From JBDXHU01 sp039989475 (GTDB taxonomy: Bacteria; Pseudomonadota; Gammaproteobacteria; Pseudomonadales; Halieaceae): DNA of 64,000 nt. The stretch is from contig JBDXHU010000002.1 of the NCBI GenBank assembly GCA_039989475.1, forward strand, positions 558,001 through 622,000, in the 5' to 3' direction. The number at the start of each line of letters is the position of its first letter. The stretch's first letter is position 1. Made by a program: the position numbers and the translations under genes. Of this stretch, positions 25,646 to 34,896 are shown in pieces. The notes below the pieces were generated by a model. The model saw nothing but the letters and a program-made list of their open reading frames with translations, made no database searches and had not been told where the DNA came from.

Positions 25646-26314
25646 TTACCAGAGATAGAAGAATGCGAAAATGAATACCCAGACCAGGTCGACGAAGTGC
25701 CAGTACAAACCGGTAATCTCGACGATCTCATAGCCTTTCTTGTCGTAGTGCCCCAACTTGACCTTGAAAGCCACTGTCAGCAGGTAGATCACCCCGATCG
25801 ATACGTGCAGGCCGTGAAAGCCGGTAATCATAAAGAAGGCCGAGCCAAACTGGGCAGCGCCCATGGGGTTACCCCAGGGTCGCACACCTTCGGAGATGAG
25901 CTTGCTCCACTCAAATACCTGCATACCGACAAAGGTGGCACCCAGCACCGCGGTGGCAAGCATCAACCAGAAAGTCTTGGTCTTGTCGCGCCGGTAACCA
26001 TAGTTGACCGCCAGCGCCATGGTGCCGCTGCTGGTAATCAATACGAAGGTCATAATGGCGATCAGGATCAGCGGAATACTCTCGCCAAACATGGTCAGTG
26101 CAAACACCTCACTCGGAATTGGCCAGGGCTCGGTGGTCGCCATGCGCACCGTCATATAACCGGTGAGGAAGGTGGTGAAAATGAAAGTATCACTGAGCAG
26201 GAAGATCCACATCATGGCCTTGCCCCAGGGCACGCCGTGGAAGGCTTCCTTGTCAGAGGACCAGTCTTTTACGACTCCGTCCCATCCTGTTACTGCGCTG
26301 TTTGAATCAGCCAT
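25646..26314 (-). CDS. Cytochrome c oxidase subunit III
   Basis: 222 residues with about five membrane spans. Family III signatures: GKAMMWIFLLSDTFIFTTFL, WSKLISEGVRPWGNPMGAAQ, FMITGFHGLHVSIGVIYLL and the C-terminal GLYWHFVDLVWVFIFAFFYLW. Subunit III binds lipids and supports proton uptake of the oxidase. It is the second of two tandem subunit-III-like genes, 45 bases after the first. Confidence 0.92.
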   Translation of the reverse strand: MADSNSAVTGWDGVVKDWSSDKEAFHGVPWGKAMMWIFLLSDTFIFTTFLTGYMTVRMATTEPWPIPSEVFALTMFGESIPLILIAIMTFVLITSSGTMALAVNYGYRRDKTKTFWLMLATAVLGATFVGMQVFEWSKLISEGVRPWGNPMGAAQFGSAFFMITGFHGLHVSIGVIYLLTVAFKVKLGHYDKKGYEIVEITGLYWHFVDLVWVFIFAFFYLW

Positions 26315-26359
26315 ACGGCCCTTCTCCCTTGTCGCTCTTGTTATATCAGGTCGTCAAAC

Positions 26360-26980
26360 TCAGGTTGTTAATAGCATGTAGAACAGCACCAGCCAGACGA
26401 CCAGCAGGAAATGCCAGTACACGGTGCACAGGTCTACATTCATCCGGTAGTGTTCACGCTGCTCCGGCCGGCCGGACAATTGTAATGTGCGTGCCAGTGC
26501 CAGGATGCCACCCAGCATGTGCGCTCCATGGACCCCGGTAATCAGGTAGAAAAAACTGCTGGAAGGATTCGAGGAGACAAAATGACCGGAGGCCGCCAGC
26601 TGCTGCCACACCACGAACTGCAAGGTCACGAAAGCGATTGCGCCGGCACCGCCCAGCATTAGCCAGCGACGGGCTGCGGGCCACTGTTCCGCCGCGGCGC
26701 TGCCCTTGGCCATCTGCATGAACACGCTGGCCAGGGCCAGCACGGCGGTGTTAAACCACATCAACATGGGCTCCTGCAGTGGCACCCAGTCCTCGTAGTA
26801 CATGCGCATGCGATAGCTGACTATGAACAGCAGGAACAGCGAGGTGGCGACGGCGAAGAACACCCGCAGCCCGACCTTCTGCTCCGGCAGCTTAAACATC
26901 TCCACATCGGCCGGCGCACCGACCGTATCCTGCCCGCTAAGCCAGGGCTTGCTGGCGAGTGTTTTAATCACACCACTCAT
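26360..26980 (-). CDS. Second, divergent cytochrome c oxidase subunit III-like protein
   Basis: 206 residues with about five spans. The C-terminal half keeps family features (SSSFFYLITGVHGAHMLGGI, LCTVYWHFLLVVWLVLFYML), while the N-terminal half differs from the neighbouring subunit III (LRVFFAVATSLFLLFIVSYR, WFNTAVLALASVFMQMAKGS). Its start overlaps the coxA stop by four bases, so it is coupled to subunit I. Whether it sits in the same enzyme with the other subunit III or forms alternative complexes cannot be read from sequence. Confidence 0.85.
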   Translation of the reverse strand: MSGVIKTLASKPWLSGQDTVGAPADVEMFKLPEQKVGLRVFFAVATSLFLLFIVSYRMRMYYEDWVPLQEPMLMWFNTAVLALASVFMQMAKGSAAAEQWPAARRWLMLGGAGAIAFVTLQFVVWQQLAASGHFVSSNPSSSFFYLITGVHGAHMLGGILALARTLQLSGRPEQREHYRMNVDLCTVYWHFLLVVWLVLFYMLLTT

Positions 26981-28746
26981 GCAGGTGCCCCCTGCGGATG
27001 ACCATCGCCGTGTTCAATGTCGGCCTCGGTATGTCCACCGGGGCGGTTCTGCGGGATAAAGTCTTCAGGTTCGCCCGGCACGCTGTAGTCGTAAGCCCAG
27101 CGATACACCACTGGTAAGTTGTCACGCCAGTTGCCGTGGCAGGGCGGTGTATCCGGTGTCTGCCATTCCAGTGTGGTGGCGTTCCAGGGGTTGGCGGGAG
27201 CCTTCTTGCCGACTTTCAGACTCATGGCCATGTTAATGATGAACAGGAACTGCAGCACGCCTACGATGATGGCAACTATTGTGATGTATTCATTCAGCCC
27301 CTGGGCCGATTCCGAGATGAACTCATAGCCGTCATAGGCATAGTAGCGACGCGGCATACCCTCGAATCCCAGGTAGTGCATGGGAAAGTAAATCAGGTAA
27401 GTGCCGACGAACGTTACCCAGAAGTGAATTTTGCCGAGGGTCTCGTTATACATGCGCCCGCTCATCTTCGGGTACCAATGATAGATGGCCGCAAATACCA
27501 CCATCACCGGCGCGATCGCCATCACCATGTGGAAGTGTGCGATCACGAAATAGGTATCAGACAATGGAATATCCACCGCCACGTTACCGAGAAACAGGCC
27601 GGTCAGGCCACCTATCAAAAAGGTGCTGACGAAGCCAATGGCAAACAACATCGGTGTATTCAGGTGGATGTTGCCGTGCCACAGGGTTAACGTCCAGTTG
27701 TACACCTTGATCGCCGTTGGTATCGCGATAATCAGTGTTGTAGTGGCGAAGAAAAAGCCCAGGTAGAGGTTCATACCACTGACATACATATGGTGCGCCC
27801 AGACGATGAAGCTGATACCACCGATCGCCAGAATTGCCCACACCATCATGCGATAGCCAAATACATTCTTGCGTGCGTGGGTCGACAGAATATCGGATAC
27901 CAGGCCAAAGGCCGGCAGAGCCACAATGTAAACCTCCGGATGCCCGAAGAACCAGAACAGGTGCTGGAACAGTACCGGGCTGCCGCCGCTGGTCTCCATT
28001 GCCTGTCCCATGTGCACGATATAGGGCATGAAGAAGCTGGTGCCCAGCAGGCGATCAAACAGCAGCATGACGGCACTTACGAATAGTGCCGGGAAGGCCA
28101 ACAGGCCGAGCACAGTCGCTGTAAATATGGACCAGATGGTTAGCGGCATGCGCATCAGGGTCATGCCCTTGCAGCGTGCCTGCAGGATAGTGGTGATGTA
28201 GTTCAGGCCACCCATGGTGAAGGCAACAATGAATACGGCCAGTGAGGCCAGCATCATGATGATGCCCCAGTCCGCGCCTGGCGTACCCTGCAGGATCGCC
28301 TGCGGCGGGTACAGCGTCCACCCTGCCCCGGTTGGCCCGCCGGGCACAAAATAGCTACCCATAAGAATAATGACCGATACCAGGTAGAACCAGTAGCTGA
28401 GCATGTTGAGGAAGGGGAACACCATGTCCCGGGCACCGCACATGAGCGGGATCAGGTAATTGCCGAAGCCGCCCAGGAAAAACGCTGTGAGCAGGTAGAT
28501 CACCATGATCATGCCGTGCATGGTGACGTACTGGTAATAGGCGGTCGGGTCTATAAATTCGAGACTGCCGGGATAACCTATCTGCATCCGCATGAGCCAG
28601 GAAAGCACCAATGCCAGAAGTCCGACAGCGATGGCAGTGCAGCCATATTGCACAGCGATCACCTTGTGATCCTGGCTGAACACATACTTCCAGATAAACT
28701 TGTTAGAGCCTTCGTGGTGCCCGGTATCTTGATCGGCGTATGCCAT
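26977..28746 (-). CDS. coxA: Cytochrome c oxidase subunit I (A1-type heme-copper oxidase)
   Basis: 589 residues with about twelve spans, the catalytic subunit holding heme a and the heme a3-CuB centre. The cross-linked His-Tyr motif with the D-channel Glu is seen in FWFFGHPEVYIVALPAFG, which marks the A1 family. Other ligands: HGMIMVIYLLTAFFLGGFGN near the N-terminus, WAHHMYVSGM (two CuB His) and DTYFVIAHFHMVMAIAP (heme His pair). The C-terminal extension is soluble and Pro-rich. It reduces oxygen to water while pumping protons. It sits between coxB (64 bases upstream) and the subunit III genes. Confidence 0.96.
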   Translation of the reverse strand: MAYADQDTGHHEGSNKFIWKYVFSQDHKVIAVQYGCTAIAVGLLALVLSWLMRMQIGYPGSLEFIDPTAYYQYVTMHGMIMVIYLLTAFFLGGFGNYLIPLMCGARDMVFPFLNMLSYWFYLVSVIILMGSYFVPGGPTGAGWTLYPPQAILQGTPGADWGIIMMLASLAVFIVAFTMGGLNYITTILQARCKGMTLMRMPLTIWSIFTATVLGLLAFPALFVSAVMLLFDRLLGTSFFMPYIVHMGQAMETSGGSPVLFQHLFWFFGHPEVYIVALPAFGLVSDILSTHARKNVFGYRMMVWAILAIGGISFIVWAHHMYVSGMNLYLGFFFATTTLIIAIPTAIKVYNWTLTLWHGNIHLNTPMLFAIGFVSTFLIGGLTGLFLGNVAVDIPLSDTYFVIAHFHMVMAIAPVMVVFAAIYHWYPKMSGRMYNETLGKIHFWVTFVGTYLIYFPMHYLGFEGMPRRYYAYDGYEFISESAQGLNEYITIVAIIVGVLQFLFIINMAMSLKVGKKAPANPWNATTLEWQTPDTPPCHGNWRDNLPVVYRWAYDYSVPGEPEDFIPQNRPGGHTEADIEHGDGHPQGAPA

Positions 28747-28810
28747 GTTTACTGCCTCTCTTTAATTATTCTGTTCACTAATCCGTTTATTCCGACGCCT
28801 GATGCGATGC

Positions 28811-29905
28811 TTAATCCGACAAAGTCATGAAGTAGGCAAGCATCGCCTCCAGGTCATCATCGCTAAAGGGATAGGCGGCCATGACTGGCGGGTAACCCTG
28901 CACCAGTTTGGCGTTTGGATCACGGATGGATTCACTCAAATAGGCGTCGTCAGCGGTAACCGTAGACCCGTCAGTCAGTGTCTCGGTGCGACCGTACATA
29001 CCTTTCCAGCTCGGGCCCACGCCGCGCGCGCCATCAAGGCTGTGACAGGCCAGGCAGCCCTGCTGCTTGGCCAATTGCTCGCCACGCTCAGCGGGGTCTC
29101 CGCCCGGCGCTGCGCCGCCCTGGGTTTCGGCGAAAGTGCGTTGTGTCCGTAACCAGGCGGCGTGATCTTCCGGCGTATCAACCACCACATGACTGCGCAT
29201 ATTGTAATGCCCTACTCCGCAGAGTTCGGCACAGAGAACCTCATATGTGCCGACCTTGGTGGGGGTCATCCAGAAATAGCTGACCAGCCCCGGCACCACG
29301 TCCATTTTGGCGCGGAACTGGGGCACGTAAAAATCGTGTAGAACATCCTTGGAACGCAAATTGAACTTGATGGGTTGATCAACCACGATGTGCGCGGGTT
29401 CACCTACCACGATAATATCGTCCTGTCCCCAGGGGTCATCGGGGTCGACCCCCAGCGGGTTGTCGAAAGACACATTGCGATTATCCGCCTTGCCCAGCGC
29501 ACCATCCTTTCCTGGCAGGCGATAGGACCACTGCCATTGATGTCCCACCGCTTCAAATATAACGGCGTCATCGGGTACGTGCACGAACTGGTTGTAGACG
29601 ACCAGGCCGGGTGCCAGCATGGCAAACACACCTACCGTGGTCAGCCCGGTGAGCCAGGTTTCCAGCTTGCTGTTTTCGGGCTCGTAAGCACTGCGGCGCT
29701 CCGGCGAGTGGCGGAACTTTATCACGCAATAGGCAATGAACAGATTGACGGCAACAAACACCGCGCCCGTCACCCAGAAGGTGATCATAATAGTCGCATC
29801 CATCGCCCCCCAATTCGAAGCCAGTGGCGTAAACCACCAGGGACTCCAGAAGTGGAAGATGACCGAGCCGATCACCATCACTATCAGAACTATCGCGAGC
29901 GCCAT
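28811..29905 (-). CDS. coxB: Cytochrome c oxidase subunit II with C-terminal cytochrome c domain
   Basis: 364 residues. Two N-terminal spans (LAIVLIVMVIGSVIFHFW, FWVTGAVFVAVNLFIAYCVI) lead into a cupredoxin domain with the CuA site: His in DVLHDFYVPQFRAKM and the motif CAELCGVGHYNM near residue 230. A fused class I cytochrome c domain follows with heme motif CLACHSLDG near 283 and the Met ligand probably in YPPVMAAYPF. This is the caa3-like layout, in which electrons enter through the fused cytochrome. Operon: 16 bases after ctaB, 64 before coxA. Confidence 0.95.
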   Translation of the reverse strand: MALAIVLIVMVIGSVIFHFWSPWWFTPLASNWGAMDATIMITFWVTGAVFVAVNLFIAYCVIKFRHSPERRSAYEPENSKLETWLTGLTTVGVFAMLAPGLVVYNQFVHVPDDAVIFEAVGHQWQWSYRLPGKDGALGKADNRNVSFDNPLGVDPDDPWGQDDIIVVGEPAHIVVDQPIKFNLRSKDVLHDFYVPQFRAKMDVVPGLVSYFWMTPTKVGTYEVLCAELCGVGHYNMRSHVVVDTPEDHAAWLRTQRTFAETQGGAAPGGDPAERGEQLAKQQGCLACHSLDGARGVGPSWKGMYGRTETLTDGSTVTADDAYLSESIRDPNAKLVQGYPPVMAAYPFSDDDLEAMLAYFMTLSD

Positions 29906-29921
29906 ATTTTTATCCTTCTAC

Positions 29922-30803
29922 TCAGTGGCTATCGATAAACACCGCCGTGAACACAATCAGTAACCAGGCAATGGAAAACAGGAACAACTTTATCGCGTGA
30001 CGCCGCTCCAGCGGTCGCCGCACAAAATCTATGGTCAAGCCCAGGTAGACCAGGGTCGCCGAAATCGCTATCACCAGATAGGTAGTGCCCGCGGCGCCGA
30101 CATAAAAAAGCGTCATCACGCAGGGCAGCAGCGCTGCCGTGTATAGAAGGGTCTTGGCCTTGGTCACCATAGGCCCGGAAGTCACGGGCAGCATGGGGAT
30201 GCCGGCGCGTCGATACTCATCTTCACGCAGCATGGCCAGCACCCAGAAGTGCGGCGGCTGCCAGACGAACATAATCAGGAATAACAGCAGCGCGGGAACG
30301 CCGATGCTGCCTGTCACCGCCGCCCAACCGATGATGGGCGGCAAGGCGCCGGCAATACCACCAATTTCTGTGCACAAGTCCGACGAGCGTTTTAGCCACA
30401 TGGTGTAAATAACCACATAGAAGTAGATAGTGGCCATGGCCAGGGTCGCAGCCAGCAGGTTGCTACCCAGGATCAACACCAGAAATGACACCGCTGCCAG
30501 CACCAGGCCGCAGAACAGAACCGATTGGGCTTCGACTCGCCCCGCCGCGGTGGCTCGCAGCGAAGTGCGCGACATCAGCTTGTCGATATCGCGATCAATA
30601 TAATTATTGAGCATACCGGCCGAGGCTGAGGCCAGGCAGGTTCCTACCAGGGTGCTCAAGACAAGGGACAGGGTAAGTGTGTTCCCGGCAGCCAACCACA
30701 TGCCGGCAAAGGTGGTAATGAGAACAACGAGGGCAATACGAGGCTTGCTCAGCTCGACGTAGTCAGCAAATTGCGACTTTAGCCCGGATACCGCTGCTAA
30801 CAA
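29922..30803 (-). CDS. ctaB: Protoheme IX farnesyltransferase (heme O synthase)
   Basis: 293 residues, eight or nine spans of the UbiA prenyltransferase family. The first Asp-rich motif is in MLNNYIDRDIDKLMSRT, and the second region (WQPPHFWVLAMLREDEYRRA) is typical of heme O synthases. It attaches a farnesyl group to heme b to make heme O, precursor of heme A of the oxidase encoded by the following genes. Start is TTG at 30803. Placement as first gene of the oxidase operon is less common than at its end. No heme A synthase (ctaA) or CuB chaperone (ctaG) is in the window. Confidence 0.93.
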   Translation of the reverse strand: MLAAVSGLKSQFADYVELSKPRIALVVLITTFAGMWLAAGNTLTLSLVLSTLVGTCLASASAGMLNNYIDRDIDKLMSRTSLRATAAGRVEAQSVLFCGLVLAAVSFLVLILGSNLLAATLAMATIYFYVVIYTMWLKRSSDLCTEIGGIAGALPPIIGWAAVTGSIGVPALLLFLIMFVWQPPHFWVLAMLREDEYRRAGIPMLPVTSGPMVTKAKTLLYTAALLPCVMTLFYVGAAGTTYLVIAISATLVYLGLTIDFVRRPLERRHAIKLFLFSIAWLLIVFTAVFIDSH

Positions 30804-31124
30804 AGGCTCTGCTCCCCATTGCAGGTGTGGCGTTATAAATACGGTCTGTCTTGATTATCGCCGGCTATATCTAGAGATATTTCAAAAAATCATGCCGACC
30901 AAAAATCCATAAATTTCTTATACTTATATCTGAACTCTTAGACCGGGTTTATTTTTAACCCAATCTGGCGATAAATACCACCCTTTAGGTAAAGCTATAC
31001 ACGTTTACAACTAATGGTATGCGATCTCAGTACAGCTATCGCCCCCAATTAATTGTGTGGTCTCAGTACAGCTATCGCTCCCAATTGGCTACACTCTGTC
31101 AGTCACAATGCGGCGCATGGAACT
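30804..31124. promoter_or_regulatory. Divergent regulatory region between cox operon and membrane-protein gene
   Basis: A 321-base AT-rich region between divergent genes. It must contain the cox operon promoter on the minus strand (TATTTATAA-like sequence near 30830-30842) and the promoter for the plus-strand membrane protein. The right part holds a 26-base tandem repeat, listed separately. A small hairpin GGGTT/AACCC lies near 30945-30961. Confidence 0.6.
31025..31086. repeat. Tandem repeat, two 26-base units with period 36
   Basis: Unit 1 (31025-31050) and unit 2 (31061-31086) begin TCTCAGTACAGCTATCGC and end CCCAATT, with a single C/T mismatch. Each unit ends in a small palindrome (CAATTAATTG after the first, CCAATTGG at the second). 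They lie 39 bases upstream of the next gene's start. They look like paired operators or a promoter-proximal duplication. Confidence 0.8.
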
Positions 31125-32030
31125 ATGAGCGAGAACAATAGCAGCGAGCCCGGGACCGAAGACGGCGCAGAGCCGGCTGCTGACCCCAACATCGTGCTCG
31201 ACGGTGCGGGATTGCCCAAGATAGCCCCTGCCGGGTATCGCTCGCCCTATGACCAGGACTGGCGGGTGCTGTTCGGCCTGACGATTACCTTCCTGTACCT
31301 CATCTTGATGGCCCTTTATATAGACACCGTGGTGAGTTGGAGCGATTTCGCCACGCTCTCGGTAGAGCGTATGGGCAGCTTTCTGGAGGGTGCCTTTGCG
31401 CCGCTGGCCTTTCTCTGGTTGGTAATTGGTTATTTCCTGCAGAAAAAGGAACTGAGCCAGAACACCGACGCCATGAAGATGCAGTTCTTCGAGATCCAGA
31501 AATCCGCCGAACAGGCTGTCGTACAATCAGAGGCTATCGCCCGCAGCGAGTTACACCAGCGGCGCGAGTCATTTCTCAAGCTGGCTGAACTGGTGCGCAC
31601 CCAGTTAGGGCAGGTGGTGGGACTCCTGTACCTGTCCAGCCAGATGGCTGATGGCAATGAGCAGAAAGTGCCCCGTGAGCGCATGGCAGAGCTCTGGCAA
31701 GTAGTCGGGCGGGAAGACCCCGAGGCCTTTTCCAGGGAGTTGCTGCGTCTGGTAACCCTGAGCAGTGAGCAATACATGTACAAGGTGTTCTTCGGCACCC
31801 CGATACGGACCCGCCATACCACCAGCTTCGAACACAGCTTTGAGCGACTGTTGCGTGCCGCGCGGGATTGCGATGAAGAAGACATGATTACCGATGCACT
31901 CATGGGCAGCGGACACGGTAACGTCTACCGCCGCATCCAGGCGCTCAGGGAGAATATCCCTGCAGGCTTCACTATCGGTGTCTACGATTTCGACCCGGAC
32001 AGCCGCGAGGGTGACGCCCCCACACTCTAG
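31125..32030 (+). CDS. Membrane-anchored coiled-coil protein of unknown function
   Basis: About 301 residues from ATG 31125. The frame is open upstream, but those codons lie in the tandem-repeat region. An acidic N-terminus (ENNSSEPGTEDGAEPAADPN) precedes two spans (LFGLTITFLYLILMALYID near 45-65, GAFAPLAFLWLVIGYFLQ near 88-105). Then follows a Gln/Glu/Ala-rich amphipathic stretch (DAMKMQFFEIQKSAEQAVVQ) likely to be a coiled coil, and a helical C-terminal domain. I do not recognise the family. The layout (two spans then cytoplasmic coiled coil) resembles small sensory or scaffold membrane proteins. It ends overlapping the chaC gene end by four bases. Confidence 0.75.
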   Translation: MSENNSSEPGTEDGAEPAADPNIVLDGAGLPKIAPAGYRSPYDQDWRVLFGLTITFLYLILMALYIDTVVSWSDFATLSVERMGSFLEGAFAPLAFLWLVIGYFLQKKELSQNTDAMKMQFFEIQKSAEQAVVQSEAIARSELHQRRESFLKLAELVRTQLGQVVGLLYLSSQMADGNEQKVPRERMAELWQVVGREDPEAFSRELLRLVTLSSEQYMYKVFFGTPIRTRHTTSFEHSFERLLRAARDCDEEDMITDALMGSGHGNVYRRIQALRENIPAGFTIGVYDFDPDSREGDAPTL

Positions 32031-32548
32031 GGAGCCTGGGTCAGCAGTTCCTCCAGCGCGAAAACGTGCTCATCGACAATATCCAGGGTCCGCAGCGAAC
32101 GGGCCAGCTTCAGCAGGTACTCCCGGTTGGCGCCGCTGGGGCCATGACTACGGCGGATTTGCTCGGCCATCGCTGGCAGGGAGTCGGGACCCAGAAAGGC
32201 GTGATTGTCCTCATCTGCAATATACACCGTCGCAGCGACCAGGCGCCCGTCGACGAGTTGCATGGGGGTATCTATGCGCTGGTAACCATTCTTCTCGCGG
32301 TGGTCCAGGTGCTCAAAGACCTCCTCGCTGATGCAATAGGCCATGCCACCGCAGCGCACGCCAGTGGCGGCCACCAGGGTAACCACCCGGCCCGGAGCGG
32401 CAGGGGTTCCCCGGTGATCATGGGAGCCCTGCCAAAAACGGCGCTCCCAGCCATCGATATGGGCCGCCAATCGCTCCGTATAAGGAAAGTCGGCTTTATA
32501 AATTAAGGAGCCGTAGCCGAATACCCAATGTGACACGTTATAACTCAC
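32027..32548 (-). CDS. chaC: Glutathione-specific gamma-glutamylcyclotransferase, ChaC-like
   Basis: 173 residues. The signature VFGYGSLIYKADFPY at the N-terminus and the catalytic Glu in AYCISEEVFEHLDHRE (about residues 70-85) identify the ChaC family, as do WERRFWQGSHDHRGTP and PGRVVTLV. It breaks cytosolic glutathione into 5-oxoproline and Cys-Gly. Convergent with the membrane protein before it, four-base overlap. The start at 32548 is 159 bases from the divergent prc start. Confidence 0.9.
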   Translation of the reverse strand: MSYNVSHWVFGYGSLIYKADFPYTERLAAHIDGWERRFWQGSHDHRGTPAAPGRVVTLVAATGVRCGGMAYCISEEVFEHLDHREKNGYQRIDTPMQLVDGRLVAATVYIADEDNHAFLGPDSLPAMAEQIRRSHGPSGANREYLLKLARSLRTLDIVDEHVFALEELLTQAP

Positions 32549-32707
32549 TCGCCCAGGGCCAGCGTATTCTCTGGCCTGCAGGCAGCAGGCGGGTACAGGG
32601 GTAGTTCAGGCTATTGACCCAGGGTTGAACTTTCATGGCGACGACCTTTCTAATCGGGAGAGCTTTGCTGCTACACTATAAATCCATGATGTTAAGGTGA
32701 GAACACT

Positions 32708-34885
32708 TTGAATTTCCAGAGATTGACTGCGCCTCTCACAGCGCCGACGCTGGCCCTCGTGCTGGCCCTGCCCAGCCTCCCCGCCTGGAGTACCATTGAC
32801 CCTACTGACGGGCTGTCCAACACCGCCGTCGACCTGGTCGAAAAACTCGAGAGCAGGCACTACTCCAAGCGCCAGTTTGATGATGTATTGTCCTCCGAAT
32901 TGCTGGACAACTACCTGCGCGCACTGGATCCATCAAGGGCCTTCCTCTACCAGAGCGACATCGACGAATTCGAGGCCTATCGCCTGCAGTTGGACGATCA
33001 ATTGTCAGCCGGCAAACTCACCACTGGCTTCGCTATCTTTAACCGCTACCAGGAGCGCATCCAGGCGCGACTCGACAAGCTCCTGCAAGAACTACCAGAA
33101 TTGGTTGCAAGCATGGATTTCAGCATCGATGAATCGCTGCAGCTGGACACAGAAGATCGCCCCTGGCCGAAGAATGCAGCGGAAGCAGACGAGCGCTGGC
33201 GCAAGCAGATTAAAAACTCCGTACTGAGCCTGCGCATCGCCGGTAAATCAGTCGAGGAAATTATCCCCATACTGGAAAAGCGCTACCAGAACCAGCAAAA
33301 ACGCATCGCCCAGTACAACGCCCAGGACGTGTTCCAGGTGTACGCGAACGCACTGACCGAGTTGTACGATCCACATACCAACTACCTGTCGCCGCGCACC
33401 TCGGAAAACTTCAATATCAATATGAGCCTGTCACTGGAAGGTATTGGCGCCGTATTACAGTTGCAAGATGAATACACCAGGGTGGCGCGAATTGTGCCGG
33501 CAGGTCCAGCTGACAAGCAGGGCGAGTTACATCCCTCTGACCGCATCGTCGCGGTAGCACAGGGAGAAGATGGCGCCTTTGAAGATGTGGTCGGTTGGCG
33601 CCTGGACGAGGTAGTGCAACTGATCCGCGGCCCCAAGGGCACCACCGTACGTTTGGAAGTAATGCCGGCGGCCTCCAAGAATCAAGACGAAAGCCGCGTC
33701 ATCACTATCATCCGCAACAAGGTGAAGCTGGAAGAGCAAAGCGCCCAGAGCGAAATAATCGATGTGCAGCGTGGCGAGGAAGCCCTGCGGGTGGGCGTTA
33801 TCGACATTCCTGCTTTCTATATAGATTTCGAAGGCATGCGTCGCGGTGAGCCTGACTTCAAAAGCACCACTCGCGATGTCAAGAAACTGCTGGACGAACT
33901 GATTGCCGAAGAGGTTGATGGCGTAATTATTGACCTGCGCAATAACGGCGGCGGCTCTCTGCAAGAGGCCAACGACCTGACCGGGTTGTTCATTGAATAC
34001 GGTCCCACCGTCCAGATCCGTCACTCCTCGCGCAAGGTATTCCGCGATGGCAAGCGACTGCGCACGCCCTACTACGATGGCCCCCTGGCAGTGCTCATCA
34101 ATCGGCTCAGCGCCAGTGCCTCGGAAATTTTTGCCGGCGCCATCCAGGACTACCAACGCGGCGTGGTCATCGGCAGCCAGTCATTTGGCAAAGGAACCGT
34201 ACAGACACTGATACCCCTGCCCGAGGGCCAACTGAAACTGACCGAGTCCAAGTTTTACCGGATCAGCGGTGACAGCACCCAGCACCGTGGGGTAATCCCC
34301 GATGTTGAGTTCCCATCCCAGTACGATAAGACAGAGATTGGCGAGAGCACCCTCGATCACGCCCTGGACTGGGACCAGATCAACCCGGTACGACACCGCA
34401 AGTATCACGACATTCCCTCGCTGGTGCCCTACCTTGCTGATCTTTCCCAGGCCCGCAACAGTGTCAACCCGGACTTCATCTATCTTGAAGACAGCCGGGT
34501 GCTGGCCGAGGAAGCTCGTGACTTGAAAGCGCTGCCTTTGAATGAAAATGCTCGCATCGCGCTGCGCGACGAGCAGAAAGCGCGCTCTTTGGAAATCGAG
34601 AACAAGCGCCGCAAGGCCAAGGGCCTGCCAGTCCTGGATGACATTGAGGAAATCACCGAGGAAGAGCTTGCCGCCAACGACGTGCCGGTAGAGGAACCTG
34701 ACGGCGGCAGTGCCGCTGCACCGGGGGGCGCCGCTGCACCAGGTGTAGACGGGGCGTCTGTTGAAGGCGATGCCGTCAGCGAGGCGGAAGTTGAGGAAGA
34801 GCCCGACGTATTGCTGCTCGAAGCCGGCAATATCCTGGTGGACGCCGTGGCCGCACGTAACGAGTTAGTCGCCAGCAACCCCTGA
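32708..34885 (+). CDS. prc: Tail-specific carboxy-terminal processing protease (Tsp/Prc)
   Basis: 725 residues. Start is TTG with the ribosome site AAGGTGA seven bases ahead, giving a signal peptide (PTLALVLALPSLPAWS). A helical N-terminal domain is followed by a PDZ domain near 245-325 and the S41 protease core. The Ser-Lys dyad is Ser470 in NRLSASASEIF and Lys495 in QSFGKGTVQ, 25 residues apart as in E. coli Tsp (Ser430/Lys455). The C-terminus ends in an acidic Ala/Gly/Pro-rich tail of about 70 residues not needed for catalysis. It degrades periplasmic proteins with nonpolar C-termini, including SsrA-tagged ones, and processes penicillin-binding protein 3. Confidence 0.95.
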   Translation: MNFQRLTAPLTAPTLALVLALPSLPAWSTIDPTDGLSNTAVDLVEKLESRHYSKRQFDDVLSSELLDNYLRALDPSRAFLYQSDIDEFEAYRLQLDDQLSAGKLTTGFAIFNRYQERIQARLDKLLQELPELVASMDFSIDESLQLDTEDRPWPKNAAEADERWRKQIKNSVLSLRIAGKSVEEIIPILEKRYQNQQKRIAQYNAQDVFQVYANALTELYDPHTNYLSPRTSENFNINMSLSLEGIGAVLQLQDEYTRVARIVPAGPADKQGELHPSDRIVAVAQGEDGAFEDVVGWRLDEVVQLIRGPKGTTVRLEVMPAASKNQDESRVITIIRNKVKLEEQSAQSEIIDVQRGEEALRVGVIDIPAFYIDFEGMRRGEPDFKSTTRDVKKLLDELIAEEVDGVIIDLRNNGGGSLQEANDLTGLFIEYGPTVQIRHSSRKVFRDGKRLRTPYYDGPLAVLINRLSASASEIFAGAIQDYQRGVVIGSQSFGKGTVQTLIPLPEGQLKLTESKFYRISGDSTQHRGVIPDVEFPSQYDKTEIGESTLDHALDWDQINPVRHRKYHDIPSLVPYLADLSQARNSVNPDFIYLEDSRVLAEEARDLKALPLNENARIALRDEQKARSLEIENKRRKAKGLPVLDDIEEITEEELAANDVPVEEPDGGSAAAPGGAAAPGVDGASVEGDAVSEAEVEEEPDVLLLEAGNILVDAVAARNELVASNP

Positions 34886-34896
34886 TCCAGTGACTG

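Noticed and set aside
25508..26305. Long plus-strand frame antisense to the cytochrome oxidase genes
   Set aside because: His- and Asp-rich translation typical of antisense to membrane proteins; the minus-strand subunit genes fully explain the DNA.
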